Shown here: in pieces, positions 25,090-44,831 of the stretch
Position numbering within the stretch: position 1 is the first letter of the stretch
Layout: every line of letters starts with the position of its first letter
Assembly: GCF_025766255.1 (NCBI RefSeq)
Contig: NW_026516753.1
Coordinates: 62,001 to 126,000 of the forward strand
DNA from: Zychaea mexicana
Taxonomy: Eukaryota > Mucoromycota > Mucoromycetes > Mucorales > Lichtheimiaceae
DNA length: 64,000 nt
Direction: 5' to 3'
The notes under the pieces: generated by a model
Databases searched by the model: none
What the model was told of the DNA's origin: nothing
What the model saw: only the letters and a program-made list of their open reading frames with translations
Made by a program: the position numbers and the translations under genes

Positions 25090-26175
25090 AAGTTGCAGGT
25101 GGTTAGCAACGAAAGTTGATTAATGGCGGCTTAAAATCGCACTGAATATGTACGTATGAGGAGGAGGCTAAGGGTACTGTAGTTGTAGTTGAGTAAGTTA
25201 AGTAAAGAAAGAAGTGGGAGTAGCCTATAATGTTGATAGGTAATCAGATGTCAAGGGAACATTTATATAAATTTACATACAGTAGTACAGCTTTGGGCAT
25301 ACAGGCAGCAGTATATCACATTGTCTTCATTGTGTTGATTTCCCACTAATAAGTGAGCTATGTTGCGATCCCATTGTGTTTCATCCTTAAAAATCGACAA
25401 ACGCAATCTTTGTCCATATCGTATTTTCGATCTGCAGCTTTTGATAACGTATATATGTTGCATAATTTTGGATTTAAAAATTTCGAAAGATACACACTTT
25501 GCTTCAATATAGCGAACGTTCTCATTATTGACTGTACTACTGTAACCCACATACATATATAATACAACAATTACGTACATATACACATGAATGGAGCACC
25601 ATCACATACCCAAGTATGCTAGCAATTCTGTATCAACACTACTTAACTTTGGCTGTCCCGGTATCTGTTGATTCATTGCTACATAGGGTAGTAAAAAGTG
25701 ATCGGCGTGTTACAACCAACAGTTTCCAAAGCCCGTGCCAGAAGTTGGATAGAAGCTTTATGTTGCTGCAGATCACAGGTATGCATGAACTGGGCGATAC
25801 AGGCTTACTGACGTTAACAAAACCTATCGGATAACTACGCCATAGCGCTTTTCGAGAGCCCTTATCGTTTAACTTGCTCTACGGACGAGTATATTTACTT
25901 TTGCAAAAAAATAGCTCGGGCGTCATTGTTCGAGATGAACAAGGTCTTTGGAACGGGAATAATAAGAGTGTAACAAAAAGCTTAACGTACTTAAAGTATA
26001 TACAATACTGAAAGCAATGACAACGAAGAACAGAATACTTGCGCCCAGGCAATTGTACTTAGGTGGTTTGTTTGTTAGATATGCTATGGAATCACTTTTC
26101 TGATAATAGAGGAGTTATGCATATACATGTATATGCTAGGAACATATTATATTTGCAATTATACTTTATTGGATT

Positions 26176-35306
<9,131 letters not shown>

Positions 35307-36872
35307 AATGGAAAGTGGAGGAAAAAAAAGTTTATTGGGGTTGGATTCAGGTGTATGTGGGAGAGTTGAGAAAGGAAAGGAAAAAAGAACGCGAAAACGA
35401 CGCGAGATTGTTTTATTGGGTTTTATTGGTGTTGAACCAAAAAAAAGAAAAAATTTACAACGCGTCAACAAGCGGTCTGCCCTGTCAAGATTTTCGTTCA
35501 CCTCCGTGTCAATTGGATGGTACCCCAATCTACAGCGCACATAGCCATAGTAAGCGAAAGAGTACTGGCTATCACCATTGTTAATTATTATCAAGCAACA
35601 AATGAACGACAACGTGAAGAGGATGTAATTAGTAGTAATAGTTTTGTGGAAAGAAAGAGTTGCATACATCGGATTTCGTTACAACACCCTATGACATGCC
35701 GTTGCAGGCTGCTGATCCTGCTGAAAAGAACATGCTTTTTATATATAAGGTCGAGCCGAATAGCGTTACTGCTTAGTGGCAGCAACCTTTCAGGGCTTCT
35801 GCATGCTTTTGACATCTCTCATGTCGTCATTGTTACATACCCCATGCCATGTATTCGGATCCCACCAAGCTATTTCTGAAAGAGAAAATCACTCATGAAC
35901 ACTCAGTAACGTATTAAAAAATGAGTATAAGGAGGAGGCACTGCCGAACCGTAATTACTAGTGCTTATATGCTAGCTATTGTATGTGTCCTGATGCCAGC
36001 CGAATTTGAGCATGAGTGCCGAAACACTATCTGTAGGCTGGACCTTTACCGGACGAACCGGAGGTCATACCCAAAACGACCTGGAATAAGCGCATTTAAC
36101 AATAACTTTTACATGACTCTACTCTAAGCCACACAGGTTGACAAAGCTGGATACATTGACGTTGGGTACCAGGCAAGCACTTGGCGGCTTTATAAAGTGT
36201 GCACCTTGGATAGAGGTTGGAGGGTGTGGGTAAGGTAGCCAAAACGTCAGACAATGTGGGACTAATGGTACTTCAGATGGGCTCTGAAAGAGCTTATTTA
36301 CACTTTGTTCCCAATTTAGGAACAAGGTCGCACACAGACACTCAGCAAATCGGTTGGATTTCATTTTCAACAAGCTAAAAAAAAGGAAATAGTCATAGTA
36401 GTACAGCTTTAAAAGTTTCATATATTCCAGGTCATCGCTACAGTTTATAATCAAGAAATAACAATGGCAGATACTTGTGAAATGATTATCTTTCTTCTCC
36501 CAACGCTTGCTTGTGTGGTTTGTTCCCGGGAGTATCTCTTTTTTCTTTTGTTTGATTGTACATTATACTCCTTTATGGAAGATGAACCAAAGTAGTATTT
36601 ATTCAGGGTGTTGTTGCGGAAAAAAGAATGAGTTGGTTGATTGGTTGCTTGGTAACGTATATCGGGGGAGAATTGCTATATCGGGAATGGCATGCGTTAC
36701 AAAGAAGGAATCTCAAGTGACAGGTGTATTTGTGTTGCCCAGCAAGCAGTAGTAAGCGTGGTAGTAGTAGTAGTTGTTGTTGTTGTTGTTGTTTGATTCT
36801 GTGCGTGCGTGTATGATGCGGTGTGTGTGTGTGTGAAAACAAAAATTTGAGTGGGATTTCGGATAGAGTTGC
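35307..36872. other. Gene-poor interval upstream of ATR
   Basis: About 1.57 kb with only short unrecognised frames. It includes the ATR promoter and 5' leader, and a trinucleotide/dinucleotide tract (GTA then GTT repeats at about 36761-36794, GT repeats near 36821-36834). I see no supported gene. Confidence 0.45.
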
Positions 36873-37479
36873 TTATGCCTTCTTGGTATTGGAAGAGGGG
36901 AATCGTTTACGAAGCATGCGAAGCATCAAGCCGAACCAGTAGATATTGAGTAGATTTGTCACTACATTGGCGACACCGTAGATTACGAAATCTAGAAAAT
37001 GGGGTTTAGGGGTTGCATGAGATATTTTATGCTAATTATGTCACACAATATATACCCATCCTATCAAACCACTTACAGCTCCAGGGCACCATTTCCCTGA
37101 CGGCATAAATCTCCACTACAACAAAGACATGTAATGTTAGAACTCGCTACTCATATGAAGAACCACAAAGACCCTCATTCATTCGTTCATTACCCCAAAG
37201 ATAGTAGGACATCGATAAGCCAAATACGATCCGTGCCATGAAGAACACCGAAATCAACATGACGCCGTTGATCAATTGAAGCTTACTGCCCGTCCAGCCC
37301 AGCTTGTCCTGTTATAAGCCATTTTTACCAAGTTTTCCCCGCAGTTAGCCACACATAGGCCTTTCGTCTTGGTTTTTTTTTTCCTTTTTTTACATTACCA
37401 TGAACCAATTAATGTTGAGAAAGGGTGTGCTGGCTTCATAGAGTAAAAAGATCGAGCCATAATAGTTGATAAAGGGTCT
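36873..37479 (-). pseudogene. TLC-domain membrane protein, 5'-truncated
   Basis: Four exons encode the C-terminal half of a TLC (TRAM-LAG1-CLN8) domain of the TMEM56/TLCD4 kind: 37479 to about 37400 (FINYYGSIFLLYEASTPFLN), about 37316-37197 (DKLGWTGSKLQLINGVMLIS), about 37124-37081 (VEIYAVREMVPWS) and 36991-36873 (TNLLNIYWFGLMLRMLRKR then a basic tail and stop). An acceptor with an upstream branch-point-like sequence precedes the first exon, so another exon is expected, but the DNA beyond about 37490 is the GCR1_C/array block. I found no N-terminal TLC exons up to the next gene. The gene therefore looks cut by insertion or rearrangement, although a very long intron reaching outside this reading cannot be ruled out. 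Confidence 0.75.
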
Positions 37480-37499
37480 CTGTTGATAATGGGAAATGA

Positions 37500-38018
37500 T
37501 CAGTAAAACTGCTTCAACCTTTGACGCTAAACCTTGGCAACGCATCTCAGCAACAACAACGGCAACCACAACATCGGCAACCGCAGCAGCAGCCATCACA
37601 GCAACAGCCTCAACAGCAGCAACCAGAGCAGCAACCAGAGCAGCAGCAGCAGCCAGCAGAGCAACAACTTCAACAACAACCGCTGCAGGATACTGCAACC
37701 ATCTCTCTTCCCTTTTTCCCGCCACCACCACCTGTGCAAAGGATCGCACTCGCGACGCACGCATCTGCATCACCATCATCAGTTCATCCACCGCCTGCAC
37801 CAGAGTACAAAATGTCACGCCATACTGTAACGCTTGATATGCTTTGGCGCGAATGGTACCATGGCTTGGCTGGTGGACCTGCAGTTGATGAATTGGAGCG
37901 CGAGCACGGCGTTGCGTGGCGGCGAGCAGAGTCAGAACGCCGATGTTATCTCTACCATTTCGTTCGGCGGGCTTCTTTTTCGCCAATGAGATTTTCCATG
38001 TGGCCAACGACGTTTTGA
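37500..38018 (+). pseudogene. GCR1_C-type DNA-binding fragment (possible Crypton/YR-element or transcription-factor remnant)
   Basis: The open frame has no ATG at its front: a TGA at 37497 precedes it. It begins with a long Gln/Pro-rich segment made by CAG/CAA repeats (about 37545-37690), then a Pro/Ser spacer, then SRHTVTLDMLWREWYHGLAG, PAVDELEREHGVAWR and YLYHFVRR. This pattern (hydrophobic-LWxEW-GL...PxxxELE...WR) resembles the GCR1_C domain of yeast Gcr1/Hot1/Msn1, which also occurs in fungal tyrosine-recombinase Crypton elements. The last codons run straight into the degenerate array, so the C-terminus is array-derived. No recombinase domain is present here. It sits where the TLC gene should continue. 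Confidence 0.5.
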
Positions 38019-38290
38019 TTTGGCCAACAGCATTATATTTCGCTAATGGCCCCTTTTTTCGCTAACGGCATTTTCACTTGGTCAACGGCCCCCTTTTTCA
38101 CTAACGGTGTTACTAATTTGCTTACAGCATTTTATTTCGTCAACGGCATCGTCACTTGGGCAACGGCCCCTTATTTGGTCAACGACATCATTATTTCGCT
38201 TACAGTTTTTTTTTATTTTATTAACAGCATTTTCACTTGGTCAACGGCCCTCTTTTTCGCTAACGGAATTACTAATTTGCTCTGCATGTA
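37953..38290 (+). repeat. Degenerate short tandem array, second copy
   Basis: Contains roughly 14 units of about 14-36 bp variants built on TTTTCACTTGGTCAACGGCC and TTTTTCGCTAACGGCA. It is the inverted counterpart of 21952-22229, with near identity over the first ~200 bp from TACCATTTCG, and is extended by further units here. It lies at the 3' end of the GCR1_C fragment and separates the truncated TLC gene from the complex I gene. Confidence 0.85.
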
Positions 38291-38679
38291 AAGCGTAAAT
38301 GTATTTTTTAGCAGAGAAATTGCCAACCACCGGCTGATAATTCTTATTACTCATTGCTATACCGAAAAAGAAAACGAACTATTACAACCAAACAGCTACT
38401 TGTATGGAAAATATTCTTTTCACTTGTGTGGGTTTGAGAACTACAAGCGCCTTTCTTATTGGCTGCATACGAAAAAATTGGAAGTCAAGAACACTATTGT
38501 GATCAAAGCTAACCGTTACGTCACAAATTTTTAATCTCGGCGACAGAATAGACGACGGGTGGTCTAACAAGAAAAAAAAACAGCAAAGCGCTCTATTGGC
38601 TTGAGATTCTTCGTGCCTTCTTCTCCCCCATTAACTTTTAACCCCCCTCTCTCTTTTATAAATAAAGATCTCATTTACA

Positions 38680-39896
38680 ATGGCAATGACTGCACTTGGA
38701 TTGCACGCTGCCAAGCGTGCTTTGAGTAAGTAGTCGGCTTTTCACCCCAGCATTTTACAACAACAACAGCAACAAAGAGAATGCGACTCGTGCATATATA
38801 ATCAATTTCATATACTCAACATTCGATTATCAACATTTTCTATAGCAACTACCGTTGCACCTCAAGCATTGTCTGTCGTGTCGAAGCGTGCTGTTTCGAC
38901 CGAAGTTACTCGAAACATTGACGAAATTAAAGACGTTGCTTTGAAGCCCAATAACGGCGCAGGTTCGATTCTATCCCACTTTTTTATTACAAATCCACAG
39001 AAATAAACAACAGTAGCAACAACAGCAACAATCGAAGATCCAGACGAAATCGATCGTATATTGACTTTTTTTTTTTGCACAACGATTTTCAACGTTTAAT
39101 ATAAATATAGAATACATTTTGTCGACGGTCGATCGCGTTGTAAGCTGGGCTCGTGAAGGTTCCTTCTGGCCCGTGACCTTCGGTTTGGCATGCTGTGCTT
39201 TGGTAGGACAAAAGGATTTATTTTGATAACAGAAACAGCGTATATGCGTATGTACATTGGAGAGAAGGAAGAAACTAAAAAATATTGTAATGACATGTCA
39301 TAGGAAATGATGCATTGTTCGACACCTCGTTACGATCAGGATCGTTTCGGTATTATTTTCCGTGCCACGCCCCGTCAATCCGATGTCATGATTGTCGCTG
39401 GCACTTTGACCAACAAGATGGCTCCTGCTCTCCGTAAAGTTTACGATCAGGTAATTAGTGACGGATAGATGAAGGGAAGGAGGGCAGGAATATATAAATA
39501 CGGAAACGACGGATATAAAAAGAGAGGAGAAGAAAACTTTAATGCTCAAATGTGTGAATATTTTTAGATGCCTGAGCCACGTTGGGTGATTTCCATGGGC
39601 AGTTGTGCCAACGGTGGTGGCTACTACCACTACTCGTACTCTGTTGTCCGTGGCTGTGATCGTATTGTCCCTGTGGATGTGTACGTGCCTGGCTGCCCTC
39701 CCACCGCTGAGGCGCTGCTATACGGTATCTTCCAGTTGCAAAAGAAGATGAGAAGAGTAAGTGTGATGATCACAGGGAGCGATGGATACAAGAGAGAAGG
39801 AAAGACAGAAGAAGAAGCGGGAGAATAGCGGAAGGCTAATCTTGTTTTATTTTTATACAACAGACCAAGATCACCCGTCTCTGGTACAGAAAGTAG
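38680..39896 (+). CDS. NDUFS7: NADH:ubiquinone oxidoreductase 20-kDa subunit (PSST)
   Basis: Mitochondrial complex I subunit that carries iron-sulfur cluster N2 next to the quinone site. Six exons: 38680-38725, about 38846-38961, about 39111-39200, 39304-39450, 39569 to about 39756, and about 39864-39896. The N-terminus is Arg/Ala/Ser-rich without acidic residues over the first ~35 positions, as expected of a mitochondrial presequence. The core shows GLACCALEMMH across a splice junction, then [20 protein letters not shown] and [13 protein letters not shown], supplying the four conserved cysteines. It ends [10 protein letters not shown]. Length (about 206 residues) is normal. A TATAAATA lies about 23 bp before the ATG. 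Confidence 0.95.
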
Positions 39897-40283
39897 ACTG
39901 TTTCTATGATATATACACACGCACACTACGCACCACGCACACACACAACAACAACCTATTACACGATATTGCAACAACATACACCTCTCGCAATCCCAAG
40001 ACGTTTGTAAACAAAATAAATAAAAATAAAAGTTATTTTTGGCGCCAAAGTCAGATGGGAATGTACAGTACACAACAGCACATATGTATACATCAGCATA
40101 GCACACCTAAAAACATATTCGCGATAAAGAACTTTCGATTTCGCGTTGTTGTTGTTCTTCTCTCTCCTTCTTTCTTTTCCTCTTTGCACAGCTACGCCTC
40201 TTTTTCTTATTTGTTTGCGCTATCCGTCACTTTTCTTTCTTCAAAGCTTTCCTACTACTACTACTACTACTACTACTACTAGC

Positions 40284-41663
40284 ATGTCATCTGCTGAAGA
40301 GCCTGTAATACCAACCTCTACTGAGGCACCGGAGCCCACTCCGACAGACAACGCACCCTCAGATGATCCTACAACTGCAGATGTCGAACCAGCACCCACG
40401 ACAACAGAGGCGCCCAATGACTCGACAACATCAGAGGACCCTGCTCCTTCAGATACGACAACTTTACCAAGTCAAGACACTACAACACCGCCGTCTGAAT
40501 CTGCTTCAACAACAACTTCTTCTCCATCTGAGGATACCACGTACTTACCTCCTGATGAAAGTGCTACTACAGCATCTCCGTCTGAAGATCCATCCACTGA
40601 ACCACCATTACCTTCTACTACCTCTTCGGAACCCGATCCGACGACCACCGCCTCCGTACCTGACACCACAACTGCATCACCCGATCCACCGCTCTCCTCT
40701 TCTTCAGACCCTTCCATAAGCACAACTGAGGATCCGACAACAACCTCGACATCCTCCGTTGAAGATACTACAGCACCTTCTTCTGACACGTCAGATGTAC
40801 CACCGTCAGCAACATCGTCAATAGATCCTACAGTAACAACTACGCCACCGCCAGAAACAACTAGTAGTACATCATCAGAGATCATCACACCCACGACCAC
40901 ATCAGTAGAGCAGACGCAAACCACCTCGAATGAACTGCCTTCCCCGACTAGCAGTATGATTCTCGAGCCAACACCAAGCGTAAGGCCAACCACAGTGAGC
41001 TATATCACAACCACGACACTTGTGCCGACTGAAACGGTCATTGTGAGAAATGGAGAAACGATAACCACTACCACCTACGTTTCTGAAGTGTATGTTAACC
41101 AAATACTACTATACCATCTTTCCTCGCTTCGTTTAAATAATCGTCATTATCTACATAGAACGGTCATTCCTACCTTACCTGAAGTGGATGCGATCGACCA
41201 GGGTTCAAGCAACACAAACGTCATAATAGGCGCTACTATCGGCGGGGCTGTGGCACTTGGCCTTGCAGTTGCAGGCATTGTATTTTTCATGCGGCGAAAG
41301 AAAAGACGCGAGCGGATTAACCAGCTTCAACAACAGCAACGCCGTTTGTCGTCACCCATGATGGATACGGTTCAGTCCTATGACGACGATTTCTATGGTG
41401 ATCCATACCGCATGTCATTGATGACAACAAGCAACAATGGAGAGTATGGCTGGTCAAGCAGTAGCAACAATACCAGCAGTGCGCCTTTGTTTTCATACGA
41501 TACAGCAGTTGAGGCCTATCGCAGTGGTACAAGTCATCATCAGTCGATCGTGACTGATCAAGCTACTGCTGGTGCAGCTGCCACGACTACGACACGGAAG
41601 CCTAACAGTCGTGAGGATGATGATTCTGCTCCTGGTGTTGATATGCCACGCTATCGTGATTAA
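40284..41663 (+). CDS. Mucin-like single-pass membrane protein
   Basis: The ATG at 40284 is followed by about 270 residues that are almost entirely Ser, Thr, Pro, Asp and Glu (EEPVIPTSTEAPEPTP and similar), an expected O-mannosylated stalk. Then comes one transmembrane helix (VIIGATIGGAVALGLAVAGI) with a basic stop-transfer (RRKKRRERINQ) and a cytosolic tail rich in Gln, Ser and Asp. No signal peptide follows this ATG. The frame is open upstream and hydrophobic (CT-rich DNA, then a CTA repeat coding poly-Thr) but lacks an ATG, so either an upstream exon exists or the protein inserts by its single helix. An in-frame 69-nt intron with good ends lies at 41090-41158 and would read through if retained. 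It resembles fungal wall-stress or mucin-type sensors in layout only. Confidence 0.75.
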   Translation: MSSAEEPVIPTSTEAPEPTPTDNAPSDDPTTADVEPAPTTTEAPNDSTTSEDPAPSDTTTLPSQDTTTPPSESASTTTSSPSEDTTYLPPDESATTASPSEDPSTEPPLPSTTSSEPDPTTTASVPDTTTASPDPPLSSSSDPSISTTEDPTTTSTSSVEDTTAPSSDTSDVPPSATSSIDPTVTTTPPPETTSSTSSEIITPTTTSVEQTQTTSNELPSPTSSMILEPTPSVRPTTVSYITTTTLVPTETVIVRNGETITTTTYVSEVYVNQILLYHLSSLRLNNRHYLHRTVIPTLPEVDAIDQGSSNTNVIIGATIGGAVALGLAVAGIVFFMRRKKRRERINQLQQQQRRLSSPMMDTVQSYDDDFYGDPYRMSLMTTSNNGEYGWSSSSNNTSSAPLFSYDTAVEAYRSGTSHHQSIVTDQATAGAAATTTTRKPNSREDDDSAPGVDMPRYRD

Positions 41664-42431
41664 AATCAACCCTTCTTTCCTTGTGTGTTTGAAAGTTTGA
41701 CGTATTAGAGGGAAGCATTTCTCTATCACACACATTCACACACGCGATAACAACAAATACCATATACAAGCGAGCCCAAACTTTTGTTAGCCTAATGTAT
41801 CATATAAATGGACGTGTAATTATATAAAGTGATAAGAATATATTTCGCATTACATTTAAACTATTAATGTTTATTGTACACATTTATACATTCTATGTAT
41901 ATTCCAAACTACGAAAGGAAAGGGTGATCTTTCTACTACAGTTGGAGTCAGACACTGTACTGTTAACGTGGCGTAGCAAAGGAGTTGAGCATCATGAGGC
42001 GTTGCTTATTCCACATTTGCTCACATGATAAGGCTTAGATATGTACGCTTCCAATTATAGATAATCAGTCAAACTGTGCCACACTTTACTTCTTGATAAT
42101 ACACACACGCAAACACTTGCGTATTATCCTCCTTCTTTTTCCAATAACTTGAGAACGGCAACATATAATTAACGTATTGGTAGAATAATCCTTCTATTTT
42201 CAGTCAAGTCAATTCGTGTTAGATGTATGTACTACCAATTCATACATGTATAGAGTCACGATTCCATGCCCTTTTTAAAAAAGTAGAATGGATAGCCATA
42301 AAGCCAGTAGCGATTGTTGAACAAACATCTTTCTTGTTTTTCTACCGTTTCTTTCTCTTCTTCTTCTTCCTTTCAATTGTGGGTTGCAGTTGTTTTTATT
42401 TTTCTCCCTTTTTCTTCTTTGAATAACAACA
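41664..42431. other. Intergenic, no gene seen
   Basis: About 770 bp with poly(T/C)-rich DNA immediately before the next start. It likely contains the 3' UTR of the mucin-like gene and the promoter and leader of the DUF3176-like gene. Confidence 0.45.
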
Positions 42432-44831
42432 ATGTCAACTGTGTCTGGAGAACAGCACGAGCAAGATAGGATATCACGACAACGACATGAACAAGAGGGC
42501 GTTGATGACAATGATCACCGACATCAACACCGAGAGCGACGTTCATCAATAACATCGATCACCAACAATACAGCTCCGCCACCAACTTACCATTACAGCC
42601 AAGGAGGGGTACGTTATTACGATGACGATGGGATGAGCTATAGTGGCTCAGAAGACCGGTTCTCATTTTCATCCAATGGATCCGCCAATTCCTCGACACG
42701 AAGACCAGGAGAAAAACTACCGAAGGTTAGAGGAAACAATAAATTACCACTATATAAGCTATGGGACACTTATCACAATAACAATGGATTTAGACCCGAG
42801 AAAAATACAGCTCGAGTAGTTTTGTTCAGACAACATTCTTCCCTATTATAAACATGATTGTGACCGTCGCTTTGATCGGTGTTATGATTATGGTGTATAT
42901 TCGTGCCAATGGCCAAACGATTGGCACCACACAAGCTGGTATGGCTTACCCCACTGTAATGGCACTTGTCGTAACCATTCTTGTCACATTCATCAGTGGA
43001 GGAATTGGATAGTAAGGTTTTTTTTTAAGCAATATTCAGTTTTATTGATGGATGAATATGTAATGTCGGTGGTAACTTATATCATATTCAAATTTCGTGT
43101 AGTGCTGTTTCTGAATACAAGTGGCTGCGTTTTCAGAAACAGGAAAGTCAGTTGAGCCTAATGGATGTATATGATTCATGTTCACGCGGTATAGGCGGTA
43201 ATGTATTAGTTTCTGTACAACATTTAGTTTTCTTTTGAAAGTGTTAGAAAGTTTAATACATATTGATTTTTAACCCTTTATTAGGTGTTTTACGAGTGAT
43301 TTTATTTTTAAAGTTCGATAGCGTAATTATTGCAACAATCATATTCTCGCTCGGTCTATTAGCGATTCCACCTGCTGCACAGCAAGTTTTGCATTCACAC
43401 ACACCGACTCCAACCCAAATCTGCGAAGAAGATAGTTATTACTATCCTCTTGCAAATTCAATTGAATCCGGCGAGCAGACCACCTATCAATATCGCTCAA
43501 ACGATCCACGTTCTATCAAAGGACTTATGCAACACAGTGAAATTCAATTCTATATGAAACAGTACATGCTGAATGTGTCAGTGCAAGCCTCACTCTCATG
43601 CGCTCCGGATGCTATCAACTGCACGTTTCCCTTTCTGACAACGCCACATGTTACCATGGAGTGTGAGCCAGGCAGTTGGGACACACAAATAGTTGACGTA
43701 AATGCAAATAATCTGACGACGTTGGGCGAATACTGGAAGGATCCGCTTGCTGATGTCCTTTCTGATTCTACTGGCTACCGACCACTGTACAATAGCGAAT
43801 TTCCACACATGTATTATGCTGGATCAATGTACAACCGCACCTATTACGATCTCAACAACATTACCGATTTTCCGTATCAAGCCAGCGATAATTATACGAT
43901 GGACTTTTTACCCGAAGTGCGCAACCAGATTGGTGACCAGACGTTTGTCCTTTTGACCGATAGAGGAGGTGTTGTCCGTCGCATTGGTGGCGATTATCCC
44001 GATATACATCCCGACGAAGCGGAAATACGTGTCTGCACCTTGCGCGCGGCCATGAATCTCACTAATATCACACTATCCTACAGTGGTGGAGATACGCATC
44101 ACCAAATAACTTCCAATGTCTATGGCACCTATCCTGTTGATATGGACTACGATGGATATCTTGGCAACACCACAACATGGGCGCTCGAATATACAGACAC
44201 AGGTCATGAATACCAATGGAAGTATAGCGTTACCAACATGTATGGTCTACAACAAAGCATCATGCGAGAATTGATCCTCGACAACGAGAACATTTTCAAG
44301 ATGGGTAGAAATAGCAACGAGGGTCCAATGACATTACCTGTCGAGGAATTTTTTCGGGAGATTTTTTTGCATATTGGATTGGCTATGGCTATTACACTGC
44401 CTCGAGGCGAAATGCTACTCTCGTATTTCTTCGATCCAACGGTTTGTCGTGATACAGATCCAGTGTATGAGATTGATCCGAAATCATTCTATCCTCTGGC
44501 ACTGTCGCTGATAATACCACTGGGTTGGTGGGCTGCACTGTGGTCGATAAGTCTGTATAGAGTGGATGGCGTCTCCAGGGGTCACTCGCAAATCGCGTTG
44601 CTGGTTACGGGTCTAACGCCTGAGGCGCGGGATCAGTTGCAGGGAGACGAGTCGCATGCGGATCAATTTACGATACGAGATGCAGCAAAACAGGTTGTCG
44701 TTAGGTTTGGCGAACGGGATCGTAGTAGTGGGGAAAGTAGTAGTAGCAGTAATAACATTACCGGTGACGCTATCTTTGGCTTGCCACATGAAGTCAAGCA
44801 CCTGCGTACTCATCGACGGAACTCAATATAA
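42432..44831 (+). CDS. DUF3176-like four-helix membrane protein
   Basis: Four exons: 42432-42725, 42830-43011, 43103-43197 and 43285-44831, about 705 residues. A charged, His/Gln/Arg-rich cytosolic N-terminus precedes two helices in exon 2 (MIVTVALIGVMIMVYI and VMALVVTILVTFISGG). A conserved-looking SEYKWLRFQKQESQLSLMD and DSCSRGIGG link follows, then a third helix (IIATIIFSLGLLAIPP). A large extracellular region of about 370 residues has many N-glycosylation sequons. A fourth helix (LALSLIIPLGWWAALWSISL) and a Ser-rich tail end the protein. The helix order and the D-x-x-SRGxxG linker resemble the fungal DUF3176 family, whose function is unknown. The family call is by pattern memory, not a search. 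Confidence 0.75.

Noticed and set aside
37390..38007. 205-codon minus-strand frame across the TLC exon and Gln repeat
   Set aside because: Its Ala/Val-rich middle is the antisense of the CAG/CAA repeat; only the last exon is real TLC coding sequence.
40472..40993. 173-codon minus-strand frame opposite the mucin-like gene
   Set aside because: It is the antisense of Ser/Thr codons, giving Val/Gly/Glu runs with no domain.
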